NCBI RefSeq assembly: GCF_935825525.1
Contig: NZ_CAKXZT010000160.1
Span: 1 to 64,000, forward strand
Source: Mesorhizobium escarrei
Lineage (GTDB): Bacteria > Pseudomonadota > Alphaproteobacteria > Rhizobiales > Rhizobiaceae
DNA: 64,000 nucleotides
Direction of reading: 5' to 3'
This document shows positions 9,141 to 18,157 of this stretch, one piece after another (position 1 is the first letter of the stretch; each line of letters opens with the position of its first letter). Under the pieces are notes generated by a model. That model was not told where the DNA came from. It saw nothing but the letters and a program-made list of their open reading frames with translations, and made no database searches. The position numbers were made by a program, and so were the translations under genes.

Positions 9141-10271
9141 CTATTTCAGCTCCGGAAACGTCGCGCCTGCACAGGTTGCCCAGTCGAAGGTGCGTGCCCG
9201 TGATTTGGCAAGAGCACCGTCGCGCTCACGCAGTTCTGCATTGGCCACATAGGTTGCTATCGCGCGGGCCATCGCGTTCACGTCCTCCGGGGGCACCAGC
9301 ACACCAGTGGAGCCCATGACCTCGGGTATGCCGCCGACGGCCGTCGCTATCGAAGGACATCCTTGCGCACCGGCCTCAACCAACACTAGCCCGAAGCCCT
9401 CGATCTTTCCCTGTAGCTCTCGTGCGAACAATGTGTGGCACGCCGCACGGCGGTATAAGCGCTTTAAGTCGTCGTCGGACAGCCTACCGGTAGCGATCAC
9501 TGGAACACGAGCTCGTGCCGCTTCATCCAATATCTTTGAGGCATAGGCCTGATCTTCGGCCCGTCCAGCCATCACAAAGATCGGATTGTCTAATCCGTAT
9601 TCATCGCGAGCGCTCGCGATAGCCCGGACGATTTCCAACTGGCCCTTCCGAGGCTCGATACGTCCGACTGCGCAAATGACGCTTGCAGCTTGTGGTACAG
9701 CTGCAAGTTGCGGGTGTTCAAAATTCCCATGGATTGGCTGAAACCACATGGGATCCACGCCGAGATACGTGACGACACCCTTCCGGGGCATTCCAAAACT
9801 TTCGGAAAAGATCCGCAGCGTCGCATGTGAGTTGGCGAAAACGACCTCTGCTCCTTCGTAGGCGCGGCGTACAAACCGAAAAAGGATGGAATCGGTCCTG
9901 AATTTGCTGACTTCGCTGCCATGAATCATCGCTCGATACCCTCTGCGATGGAACGGTCGTAGCACAAATGTCACAAGTACACTGCGTATGTCGGCGGCCA
10001 AAAACAACCTGTCCTTAGGAACGTTGCGCAGAATAGAAAGCGCCCGCAGCGCCCCGAATGGAGAAATTTGATGATGCCGCAGAATGCGATGGGTATCCGG
10101 CTCCTGGGGAACGGCAGGAAGGTCAGGATAGGCAGGCGCTATGACGGTCGCAGCGTGGCCGCCAGCACGAACGATGTCGACCAACCGTCCGGCGTATGTT
10201 CCGATGCCACCAGGAAATGGATGATATTCGTACGTCATCAGGATGATGCCGTGCGGAGGCTGAGATATCAT
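9141..10271 (-). CDS. Glycosyltransferase family 4
   Basis: A 376-residue GT-B enzyme. The N-terminus ILMTYEYHPFPGGIGTYAGR contains the typical GG(I/V)GxY acceptor loop. The C-terminal domain has AVGRIEPRKGQLEIVRAIAS near residue 204 and GFGLVLVEAGAQGCPSIATA near residue 290, including the acidic pair of the donor site. It lies downstream of the tyrosine autokinase on the same strand, 80 bases away, so it may share its transcript. It probably adds one sugar during exopolysaccharide or O-antigen unit assembly; the specificity is unreadable. Confidence 0.82.
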   Translation of the reverse strand: MISQPPHGIILMTYEYHPFPGGIGTYAGRLVDIVRAGGHAATVIAPAYPDLPAVPQEPDTHRILRHHQISPFGALRALSILRNVPKDRLFLAADIRSVLVTFVLRPFHRRGYRAMIHGSEVSKFRTDSILFRFVRRAYEGAEVVFANSHATLRIFSESFGMPRKGVVTYLGVDPMWFQPIHGNFEHPQLAAVPQAASVICAVGRIEPRKGQLEIVRAIASARDEYGLDNPIFVMAGRAEDQAYASKILDEAARARVPVIATGRLSDDDLKRLYRRAACHTLFARELQGKIEGFGLVLVEAGAQGCPSIATAVGGIPEVMGSTGVLVPPEDVNAMARAIATYVANAELRERDGALAKSRARTFDWATCAGATFPELK

Positions 10272-10351
10272 GGGTCAAGAACTCCCAACGCCGCCCGCCT
10301 CGCCTTTAGCCGATATGAGGGGATACTGTAGGCGGCCTGCCTGTTCCACAA

Positions 10352-12220
10352 CTAGGCCTGGTAATACTGACCATAACGTTCATTGTAAAATTCGGCACTG
10401 CCAAACTTTTGATACCGCTTGATTCTTTTGATATCGACCTTGTTGAGCAGAACGCCGATGCATTTATCCGCCAGGATCGGGTTGTTGTCGAGGATTTCGC
10501 GCACGAATGTACGAGCGGTCACACCCCATTCAACAACCAGAAGAAGTCCGTCGAGGTGCTGGACAAAGGACCTCACGTCAGCGACTGGAGCCAACGGGGG
10601 CAAATCGACGACTACATAATTGAACATAGGGCCCACCTTGAGCAGAAAGTCGCCCATTTTCTCGATAGGCTGCACGGTGTTTGCGAGCTTTTGTTGGCTC
10701 TGGTTCACGCCGGGCATGAACCTCAATGGCAATGACTGATGGGCCAGCAAATCTCTCGGATTGAATTCTCCAGCCAACAAATTGGCCAGCCCTCGTTCCC
10801 AGCCGTTGGCTAACATAGGGGACAAGCCCGGATTGTGGATATCGGCATCGATCAACAACGTCTTACAACGCTGCATAGCAAGAACCATCGCTAAATTAGC
10901 AGCGACCAGAGACTTCCCTTCTCCCGGGAGGCAAGAAACGATCCCGAGCGCCTTGGTGCTCTTCCTTGGTAACTCGACGTCAACAGCGACTTTCACCGTT
11001 CGCATCGTTTCAGCGAATTCCGAGCGCGGATGTTGCTCTACCCAGTTGAAAGCGCTGTTCCCCACCTCGATGAATGACGGCTCTCCGGCAGCACGATCGT
11101 GCTTGTTTCGGCGAATTGGCTTCCCGTCCAGCAAAGGGATCATTCCGAGCGTCTGAAGTCCGAGCTCATCGCGCACTTGAGCCGTCGTGCGGAAAAAGCG
11201 CTCACGGTACTCCCGAATTCCGCCCACACCGGCGCCAACCATGCCAGCGAGCACGACGCAGAACGCCAACGTAAGACTGCGGTTCGGAGAACTCGGTCTG
11301 CTGGGGTATGGTGCCTCCGAGATAGTCCGCGCCTCCGTCAACGCCATCGAAAGGTTCTGCAGGCTTGCTTGGTACTGCTGCAGAACCTGTTCATATTGCG
11401 ACTTGAGAGAGGACGCCTCAAGTTCGAGCTGGCGCAAGGTAACCAGCGTTTCCTTGGTCAGCGTATTGTCTGTTCGGAACCTGTGGATTGCGAGCTCGGC
11501 ATCAACCGATCGCTTCCGCACCGTCTCGAGCTCTTCCGCCAGTGCGCTGCGAGCTCGGATAATCGACTCGTCTTTGGCTCCGACTTGGTCAGAGATATAG
11601 ATTTCTGCATACTTACTGGCTATTTTTTGCGCCATTTCGGCGCTAGGCGACCGAAATTGGACTTGCAGAATGTAAGAAACCCCTACACGAGCTACCGTTA
11701 TATTCTCAGCCAGAATGCCAAATGCCTGCCATCGAGGATCGGATCCTCGCGCGGCACTCGATTTCACGGGCGCTCCGCTTGCTTCGGAACTGCCGATGAA
11801 TGGCCATCGAGCGACCGATCCTGTGAAACTGTTGAGCAATGAATATGGCGCTGACAAGAAAGAGCGATCGGTAGCAAGACCGAGGCTGTCAACGACCTTT
11901 AGCCCGATGCGGTCGGAAAGCAACAATTCGACCTGACTCAGCATCATCGGGTCAAGCTCTGCGGAGCTTCCGCTCTCTGTTAACTTCGTGACGACGGATG
12001 GCTGGTTCTTGTCGATCAGGATTCTGGCCGTCGACTCGTACAAGGGCACCTCGGCCCAAAGATACGCTAGCCCCAGCACAAGTCCTGCGAGCGCGCATGT
12101 AAGGACGAACCTCAACTGCCGTCGCGCTGCCGCCACGAGTGTTTCGAGATCAATCGTTCCCCACTGACGATCGCCGAATGTGAAGGCAGAATCCGGGTGC
12201 TTTTCAACTTCGCGGAGCAT
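10352..12220 (-). CDS. Wzc/ExoP-type polysaccharide co-polymerase with tyrosine autokinase domain
   Basis: A 622-residue protein with the standard BY-kinase layout. A Wzz domain has a first membrane segment at about residues 37-56 and a periplasmic coiled-coil region; a second membrane segment lies near 318-340. The cytoplasmic kinase has Walker A (SCLPGEGKSLVAANLA, about 428), Walker A' (LLIDADIHNPGL, about 456) and Walker B (VVVDLPPLAPVAD, about 538). The last 15 residues hold four tyrosines (FYNERYGQYYQA), the expected autophosphorylation cluster. It should control chain length and work with the outer-membrane export protein at 13255. GAAGG precedes the ATG at 12220. Confidence 0.9.
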   Translation of the reverse strand: MLREVEKHPDSAFTFGDRQWGTIDLETLVAAARRQLRFVLTCALAGLVLGLAYLWAEVPLYESTARILIDKNQPSVVTKLTESGSSAELDPMMLSQVELLLSDRIGLKVVDSLGLATDRSFLSAPYSLLNSFTGSVARWPFIGSSEASGAPVKSSAARGSDPRWQAFGILAENITVARVGVSYILQVQFRSPSAEMAQKIASKYAEIYISDQVGAKDESIIRARSALAEELETVRKRSVDAELAIHRFRTDNTLTKETLVTLRQLELEASSLKSQYEQVLQQYQASLQNLSMALTEARTISEAPYPSRPSSPNRSLTLAFCVVLAGMVGAGVGGIREYRERFFRTTAQVRDELGLQTLGMIPLLDGKPIRRNKHDRAAGEPSFIEVGNSAFNWVEQHPRSEFAETMRTVKVAVDVELPRKSTKALGIVSCLPGEGKSLVAANLAMVLAMQRCKTLLIDADIHNPGLSPMLANGWERGLANLLAGEFNPRDLLAHQSLPLRFMPGVNQSQQKLANTVQPIEKMGDFLLKVGPMFNYVVVDLPPLAPVADVRSFVQHLDGLLLVVEWGVTARTFVREILDNNPILADKCIGVLLNKVDIKRIKRYQKFGSAEFYNERYGQYYQA

Positions 12221-12491
12221 AAGCCTTCAAACCCGTGGAATGAGACTGGCAGCGCATTGGTAGTGACAGACACCATACCACATTATCTGGCTAAATGTCT
12301 GCAAATTCAGTAACGACGCCGCGGAGCCCAGCACGCCGCTCGGGGCAGGCATCAGCCCGCTCTTCGCCAAAGGCGCAACTCCTGACCTCGATGCAACAAA
12401 CGAAACCTCACGCGGCCCAAGCTCCGACTGCCGCAATTCCGCTGCATGTCGTAAGCTCCAATTGAAGGAAGAAATTGAGTCGTATTGGCAA
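12221..12491. other. Divergent promoter region of the autokinase gene
   Basis: About 270 bases between the minus-strand autokinase start and the small plus-strand gene. No coding content is convincing. It must carry the autokinase promoter; no consensus element stood out. Confidence 0.4.
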
Positions 12492-12713
12492 ATGGCAAAA
12501 CATCTGAGCAAGAGATTCCGGGCTCCGGTTGAGCCTGTCCTGCGGGAAACTGGAATGGCTCGTCGATCACAGACGCGCGATAACGATCACCGCAAGGGTC
12601 CTGCGCGCATCTGGCGCCTCGCGGAAAGCCTCTCCGCTGCCCGAATGAGACAGGTTGCAGTCACATTTTGTTTCGTGGTGTGGGGAGTCATCTTGCTGAT
12701 CGTCCTGCTCTAG
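12492..12713 (+). CDS. Small hypothetical protein with C-terminal membrane anchor
   Basis: A 73-residue product (83 if a TTG at 12462 is used). The N-terminal two thirds is basic and polar. The last 22 residues (VAVTFCFVVWGVILLIVLL region) form one hydrophobic helix, suggesting a tail-anchored membrane protein. AGGAAG upstream is closer to the TTG-initiated frame than to the ATG, so the start is uncertain. I do not recognise the family. It lies between the autokinase and the SyrA-like gene, so a role in the polysaccharide machinery is possible but unproven. Confidence 0.4.
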   Translation: MAKHLSKRFRAPVEPVLRETGMARRSQTRDNDHRKGPARIWRLAESLSAARMRQVAVTFCFVVWGVILLIVLL

Positions 12714-12788
12714 CAGCCAGAGCCCTATGAAGGCGGAGAGTGGCCCGCCTCACTTACTAAGTGGCTCGGCAGTTGCTCCCTTTCGGAC

Positions 12789-13031
12789 TCATCGCGCGAT
12801 GTGTGACTTCGGAGGCACCGATTCTTTGGAGACCGAGGGAGTCACCGATTGTTTGGAGACCGAGCGCCACACTAGCAGCATGACTGCAACAAAGTACCCA
12901 ATCTGTATCAAGATCCCACAAATTAACGTTTGGACAAACGTGCCCCAGAGGGAGTCGGTGAGCAAATATATACTGATGGCGAATGCCAACAGTACTATGA
13001 TAAGGCCTCGCAAAAAAAGCAAGAAGGACAT
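12789..13031 (-). CDS. SyrA/ExoX-like small membrane protein (exopolysaccharide production repressor family)
   Basis: An 80-residue protein. It starts MSFLLFLRGLIIVLLAFAIS and continues with a second hydrophobic helix around TFVQTLICGILIQIGYFVAV, then a polar tail. This matches the two-helix SyrA-type family annotated as exopolysaccharide production repressor (PF11089, from memory). In Sinorhizobium such small inner-membrane proteins modulate succinoglycan output. GGGAGG lies four bases before the ATG at 13031. It is divergent from the ExoF-like export gene with about 220 bases between, consistent with control of the same polysaccharide. The mechanism is inferred from relatives. Confidence 0.7.
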   Translation of the reverse strand: MSFLLFLRGLIIVLLAFAISIYLLTDSLWGTFVQTLICGILIQIGYFVAVMLLVWRSVSKQSVTPSVSKESVPPKSHIAR

Positions 13032-13254
13032 CGCCTCCCACTCGCAGCCGCTGGTGTGACGCGCTTCTTGGCTATCCAGGCCTCAGCGCGTTAACCATCA
13101 TATCATATCGGAACGGGTCAGAGCGACCAATATATTAGCAGGTGCGAATAAAGACGCCCCAACCTTTGCCCGGGCGTAAATTCGCCTCAAAGGAATGGCA
13201 TTGTGAGAAAGGTCTGCGTCGATGTCATCCTCAAGCATTGCGGGGTGATCGCGA
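13032..13254. promoter_or_regulatory. Divergent promoter region between the SyrA-like and ExoF-like genes
   Basis: The 220-base spacer between two divergent genes must hold promoters for both. It includes an AT-rich patch (ATCATATCATATCGG near 13096-13110) suitable for a -10 region. No defined operator was recognised. Confidence 0.35.
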
Positions 13255-14553
13255 ATGTTGAATAGATCGGTGCGCTGGATGCGGGCAGGCAGCTGCGCTG
13301 CGCTTGCATGCATGTTTCTGTTGTTCGCAAACACGAATCTGTCGAATGGCCTTGCCCTAGCAGAGGAGCACAATGTCGGCGAGTACCGTCTGCAGACTGG
13401 CGACGTGATCGGCTTCGCTGTCATAGGCTATCCCGAGATGCAAAAGCGAGCTGTGATCGACCAAAGCGGTGTAATTGTGTTGCCGGCCCTAGGCCCCCTA
13501 AAGGTTCTCGGGAAGACAATAGAGGATGTTCGCAAGGAGGTAATCGAGGTTTTAAAACCAAAATCCCTTCCGCAACGATCCGCCGACGGCACTGAGACTT
13601 GGACTGGTTTTTACCCGGATCAGATTATTGTTGATATTGAGGAATACCGACCCGTCTATATTGACGGGGACATTGCCTCTCCTGGGATTCAGCCCTTCAG
13701 ACCAGGCATGACTGTCCGACAAGCTGTGGCGGCTGGCGGCGGTTACCAGCTCGGTCGCGGTGAGCTTCAAAACCCTGAAATGACAGCAGCGGACCTTGGC
13801 GGCCGCCTCCACATTCTGCGTATCAGGTACCAGGAAAGCGAAATCAAGGCTGCTCGCATAGAGGCGCAGCTGGGCGGCGCCAGAGCGATTGAGGTTCCGG
13901 ACGCAGAACGTGACCCGAGCCTCGAACCTCGTCGCGACGAAGCTTTGCAGCAGGAGGGGAAGCATCTTGAAGCTGTCTATGCGGATCAGGAGAAGGAGCG
14001 CGCTTCGATTAAGTTGGCCACAACCAAGGCGGCGGAACGAATGGGCTACCTGAAGGAGCAGCAGAAGGCGGATCAAGCGGGCGCAGCCGCAGATGCCGTG
14101 GAACTTGATCGCCTCAAGAAGCTCTTCGAAAAAGGTCTGATCCAGATCACGAGGGTCAACGATGCTCAACGCGCAGTGCTCTTGTCAGCGACCCGCGCTT
14201 TGCAAACCAACGCTGAGATCGCTCGACTTGAACGCGACCAAGGGGATTTGCAGCGCAGTCTTGATAAGCTTATCGACCAGGGTCGAATCGATCTGTTGGC
14301 TAATTTGCAGACTGAACGCGCGGCGATGACGCAAATGCGCGCTGAGATGGATTCAGTGACCAAACAAATCGCCTACGTGATGCAGATGCGCAGCGACCTT
14401 GTAGGCGAAGGGGACCGAATTACGATCGGTGTAACCCGCTCCACTGACGGACGGGCAGCGACGACCGAGGCGACTGAAGATACTCTGCTTGCTCCGGGCG
14501 ACACCATCACAATTACGCTGAAGGTCCCACCAGGAGCGGCGGTCGCGAATTAA
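13255..14553 (+). CDS. ExoF-like outer-membrane polysaccharide export protein
   Basis: A 432-residue protein with a basic N-terminus and hydrophobic signal-like segment (about residues 12-28). The Poly_export domain starts at YRLQTGDVIGFAVIGYPEMQ near residue 43, and a SLBB-like segment VYIDGDIASPGIQPFRPGMT lies near 132-152. A long Ala/Glu/Lys-rich coiled coil of about 200 residues follows. The length is close to rhizobial ExoF (about 420), which also has this extra C-terminal region compared with enteric Wza. It should form the periplasmic/outer-membrane part of the exporter driven by the autokinase at 10352. Lack of a clear lipobox Cys fits ExoF rather than Wza. Confidence 0.82.
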   Translation: MLNRSVRWMRAGSCAALACMFLLFANTNLSNGLALAEEHNVGEYRLQTGDVIGFAVIGYPEMQKRAVIDQSGVIVLPALGPLKVLGKTIEDVRKEVIEVLKPKSLPQRSADGTETWTGFYPDQIIVDIEEYRPVYIDGDIASPGIQPFRPGMTVRQAVAAGGGYQLGRGELQNPEMTAADLGGRLHILRIRYQESEIKAARIEAQLGGARAIEVPDAERDPSLEPRRDEALQQEGKHLEAVYADQEKERASIKLATTKAAERMGYLKEQQKADQAGAAADAVELDRLKKLFEKGLIQITRVNDAQRAVLLSATRALQTNAEIARLERDQGDLQRSLDKLIDQGRIDLLANLQTERAAMTQMRAEMDSVTKQIAYVMQMRSDLVGEGDRITIGVTRSTDGRAATTEATEDTLLAPGDTITITLKVPPGAAVAN

Positions 14554-14733
14554 ACAATTAAATATTGTATAGAGGCGGCGCGTAGTTGCACGTGGTCCTA
14601 TGGAAATGTGGTCCGGGCCAAGATCGTTCTGGTGGCCGCTCAGAGTCCTGATTGCCGCGTGCGCCGCCAAAGCCTTGGCATCAAGCATCTAGCTTCAACA
14701 GCTCCGGCTCGGTACGTCCGAACAGGGACGCGC

Positions 14734-15685
14734 TCACCTCTCTAGATAAATCTTTTCATAAAGAGGGCGAGACTCGGCGTTTCGCCTCCGTTTCACTCGA
14801 ATCTTGATCCAGCGAGGAACCAGCCCCCGGCAGCAGACGTTGAGCGTGTGAGGCAGACGTGAAATGGCCGTGCGCGGCTCCAGGACAAAGAGCTTCTTCG
14901 ACAGGTACCAGGCTGCGGAAGGCCGCCCTTGAATCAAAGCCCTCACGGCAAGCCCATTGATCGTGTCAAGCAGATGGGCATTGAGATCGCTCCCAAATAG
15001 CGGATATTTCTCGCGAAACTCGGCTAGGACAATTTCATACGAACGAAACATCTGCATGACATCGCTCGACATGTTGCCGATCGTCCTCCGGTAACCCACA
15101 AGATGTTGTGGCACGACACGAAACTCGTAATTCTCCGCTATTCTGAGGCACTTTAGAAGATCTTCGCAGCCTTGTGCGTTCCTCGCCCTCAGGGAAGGAT
15201 CAAACTGTCCTGCCCGCTCGAATGCGGAGCGACGTACAAGCATCGACTTCCGTTACCGACAAAGTTGTTTCTGCACATGAGTTGCAGCACGCCATCCTCG
15301 GCATCGGGCTGTTTGAATGAAAATATCCGACCGTCCTCGTCGATCTCCGCAAACCAGCAATATGCCAGGCCAGCTGACGAGCCTCCTTCCTGCAGGACGC
15401 GCAGTTGCAGTGCGATTTGGATGGAGCCCAAAGATCATCCGCGTCCACGAACGCTAGAAACTCCGCATCGGTGGCAGCGGCGCCGCTGTTGCGTGCGTGC
15501 GCAACACCCGCGTTCGGCTGCCTGAAAAGGCGTATACGCCGATCTTGCTCGGCATAGGCGGCCACGATAATGTCCAGCGCCTGGTGGCTCTGCTGGCAGA
15601 TGCTGGTCAGCGTCGGGAGAATGGTTCTCTCGGCATTGAACATGGGCACCACGACGCCTATCACAGTGGCATTGTGCTGGCTCAT
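14734..15685 (-). pseudogene. Glycosyltransferase family 2, frameshifted
   Basis: The 5' part (from 15685) encodes VIGVVVPMFNAERTILPTLT and AFVDADDLWAP, a clear GT2 start. The segment between DIIV and AAYAEQDRRIRLFRQPNAG is too short, missing the VDDGSxD motif. After DADDLWAP the frame shifts: IALQLRVLQEGGSSAGLAYC continues in another frame, and MLVRRSAFERAGQFDPSLRA in a third down to 14734. At least two frameshifts and one internal deletion are needed, so the product is probably inactive. It faces the ExoF-like gene tail to tail. A sequencing error could explain one frameshift but not the motif deletion. Confidence 0.8.
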
Positions 15686-16515
15686 TTGCCTTCGTCTTCT
15701 CTCACGACGTGGTAAAATGGCACATCAGGGCCGGTAGTTCCATCAGATTTCACTACTTTAGCTGATGGGGATTCACCACGGCGGCCGAGCGGCAAGGCAG
15801 AGGTCAAACGCGTGGTTCCCGCACGAGGGCAGGGAGATGGTAGCGTGGAACCAGGCTCAAACCTCGGACATGATCTTCACCCAACCTGTGATCCACGAGT
15901 GGTGCCGACAACGCTGATCATCGGGGGGCAAGGAGGCAATCGTGCCAGCACCGAGGTCGCGAAAGCGCTCGGCCCTCTCCAAATCTCGGACGCGCCGCAG
16001 CCGCTGCCATTGCGAACGCGACGCTCGTTGAATTCCCAGAGCTTGGCCATTCACCACAGATAGAGGCCCCGGCGAGTTCCACTCAGCACTCCTGGAAGCG
16101 ATAAAGTAGCTTAGCTGGATATTTAGGAACTCCGATTCTATAGGTGAGTGAGGAACTCTCCGAACCGCCCGTCGCGGCATTCCGCTGCCGAAGCCATGCA
16201 GCAGTCGCAGCATCGGTGAAACAGGCGTCCACTACTACAACGACGACGCCCCGGTCGAGATCGCCGGCTGCCCACGCGTGCACGCGATTCAGCCGTTCAT
16301 CGTTCAATCACCGCGATCCAGGACGTTATGGCGACATGGCACCCGGATCTCCAGGGTGGATATCGGCGGCCGCCGCCGATATCGACCAGACGCAAGGCCA
16401 AAATTACCTCCGGTCGCATGGCCACCCGCAACTGGAAACGATGGCGGGCGTTGCTGTGACGAACAGGGTATAAGCCTATCTGGCGGCAAGCCTGGTTGAA
16501 GAAAGCCCGACGGTC
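15686..16515. other. Intergenic region with no supported gene
   Basis: About 830 bases between the broken GT2 and pcm. Several short open frames exist on both strands, but their translations are compositionally odd and overlap. This may be eroded coding sequence at the edge of the polysaccharide locus. I see no RNA gene in it. Confidence 0.45.
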
Positions 16516-17190
16516 ATGAAGCCAATGAACGAAGAGCATCTCGCAGTGCTGCGCAGGCACATGGTCGAGATGATTGCGATCCATACCGACCTTGCAAGCG
16601 AAGAACTCGGCAAGGCGGCGCTCGATGAGCGGGTGATGGCAGCGATGCAGCGGGTGCCGCGCCATCTCTTCGTGCCAAGCTCGGTCGCGCCTTATGCCTA
16701 CCAGGACATGCCGCTGCCGATCGGCTTCGACAAAACCGTCTCGCAGCCGTTCATCGTCGCGCTCATGACCGATCTCCTTGCTCTCCAACCGCACGAGGCG
16801 GTGCTCGAGATCGGCACCGGCCTGGGCTACCAAACCGCAATCCTCGCGGAACTCGCCGGGCACGTTTGGAGCGTCGAAATCATCGAGGAATTCGCAAGCC
16901 ATGCCGAGGCTTTGCTGCAGAGCCTCGGTCTGTCCGATATCAGCATTCGTGTCGGGGACGGGTCTCGCGGCTGGCCCGAGCACGCCCCATTCGACAAGAT
17001 CCTGGTCAGCGTCGCGGCGGGGCGGGCGCCGCCGGCTTTGCTTGAGCAGCTCAAGCCGGGGGGCCGCCTGGTTCTGCCTGTGGGCCCTGAACAAGGGCAG
17101 TTGCTGACGGTCATCGACAAGGATTCGGCAGGACAACTGAAGACCCGCAAAATCATCCCGGTTCGGTTCAGCCGGCTCGAAACGGTCTAA
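16516..17190 (+). CDS. pcm: Protein-L-isoaspartate O-methyltransferase
   Basis: A 224-residue enzyme that methylates L-isoaspartyl residues so that damaged proteins can be repaired. The N-terminal part has VPRHLFVP and YAYQDMPLPIGFDKTVSQPF, the PCMT active-site signature. Motif I is VLEIGTGLGYQTAILAELAG near residue 96, followed by KILVSVAAGRAPPALLEQLK and PGGRLVLPVG. The length is normal for Pcm. The ATG at 16516 has a GAAGAAAG stretch upstream; ATG at 16525 is an alternative. It ends seven bases from the convergent phospholipid gene, so the two transcripts overlap or share a terminator. It is cytoplasmic and a stress-repair function. Confidence 0.9.
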   Translation: MKPMNEEHLAVLRRHMVEMIAIHTDLASEELGKAALDERVMAAMQRVPRHLFVPSSVAPYAYQDMPLPIGFDKTVSQPFIVALMTDLLALQPHEAVLEIGTGLGYQTAILAELAGHVWSVEIIEEFASHAEALLQSLGLSDISIRVGDGSRGWPEHAPFDKILVSVAAGRAPPALLEQLKPGGRLVLPVGPEQGQLLTVIDKDSAGQLKTRKIIPVRFSRLETV

Positions 17191-17197
17191 CGCCGTC

Positions 17198-17824
17198 TTA
17201 CGGCTGCTTCGCGTCCGCCCGCTTGAGCATCGCAAATGCGCGATCGATCCGTTGCAGCGCTGTGGCGTTTGCCAGCAATGCGTACAGGGCGAACCCGCCC
17301 GTCAGAATCCAGGGCGAAGCGGCGCCCATGGCGGTCGCCAATCCGTCAGCGACCAACAGCACGCAAATGAACACCAGGCGTTCCATCCGTTCGAAGAAAT
17401 CCGGCCATGCCTGGTTTTCAATAGGGATTTCGATCGCCGTCCGCGCCTTGGCGTAGCTGGTGAGGAGTCCGCCGGCGAATGCAAGCATGGCGATCGCCCA
17501 CAGATCGGCGACCCAGCCTATTGCCGCAAATACGGCGAATTCCTGATAACGATCGGCCATGGCGTCGAAATAGCCACCCGCCTTGGTGCTCATATGTCTG
17601 CGACGGGCAACCGCCCCGTCGAGCGCGTCGAAGGTGAAGGCAAACGCCAAGCAAAGGCCAAAGGCAAGGCTTGACTGGTGGTACACGTAGGTGGCGCACG
17701 ACAGGGCGACGAGCACCAGCCCGCCAGATGTGACCTGGTTCGGGGTCATGCCGATCCCGATCAGCGGAGAGGCGGCGCGCTCCCATAGCGGGTCGATGCG
17801 ACTTTTCATGAGACCGGCGATCAT
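17198..17824 (-). CDS. CDP-alcohol phosphatidyltransferase family membrane enzyme
   Basis: A 208-residue integral membrane protein. It holds the complete family signature DGx2ARx8Gx3Dx3D as DGAVARRRHMSTKAGGYFDA followed by MAD, near residues 66-90, with about five further hydrophobic helices. This family joins a CDP-activated alcohol or diacylglycerol to an alcohol acceptor, as in phosphatidylglycerol-phosphate or cardiolipin synthesis. The start at 17824 follows GAGGAG nine bases upstream. The divergent neighbour pgpA dephosphorylates phosphatidylglycerol phosphate, so a PgsA-like role is the simplest inference. The acceptor cannot be decided from sequence. Confidence 0.85.
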   Translation of the reverse strand: MIAGLMKSRIDPLWERAASPLIGIGMTPNQVTSGGLVLVALSCATYVYHQSSLAFGLCLAFAFTFDALDGAVARRRHMSTKAGGYFDAMADRYQEFAVFAAIGWVADLWAIAMLAFAGGLLTSYAKARTAIEIPIENQAWPDFFERMERLVFICVLLVADGLATAMGAASPWILTGGFALYALLANATALQRIDRAFAMLKRADAKQP

Positions 17825-18025
17825 GATGACTGGCTCCTCTGATGATGTCGTTCCGCGAAGTTTAACCGGCAAATTGTGGGTTCGTTCCACCCCGTCGGCG
17901 CCATCAAGGTGGTCAGCGCAATGCCCGTTGTGTCGCTGTCGCAAATCGACCGGCAGTCCAAAGCGCGTCGCGGCTGAATGGATTCATGCGACGCGCTTTA
18001 AGTTCTTGTTTTTATGCAAGTCGTT

Positions 18026-18087
18026 ATCGCAAAACCGCTGCGCACCCTCCGGTCAGGTGCGAGGGCATGCTTTTGCGCGACATGCAT
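18026..18087. repeat. Dispersed rhizobial repeat, copy A
   Basis: The stretch ATCGCAAAACCGCTGC ... GGCATGCTTTTGCGCGACAT is repeated at 37044-37106 with about 80-90 percent identity by eye. Copy A extends leftward through GCGCTTTAAGTTCTTG toward 17990. It resembles the short intergenic repeats common in Mesorhizobium and Sinorhizobium genomes. It lies in the spacer between the CDP-alcohol enzyme and pgpA. Confidence 0.65.
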
Positions 18088-18157
18088 TTGGCGGAAGTAA
18101 CCGGAAAGACTGATATAGCGCATATTCGCAATTCACGGGGAAGCCGTCTGAAACGCC

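Noticed and set aside
16297..17235. Long minus-strand open frame opposite pcm
   Set aside because: Its translation is Arg/Asp-rich and without motifs, while the plus strand encodes a complete Pcm enzyme. It is an antisense shadow of a GC-rich gene.
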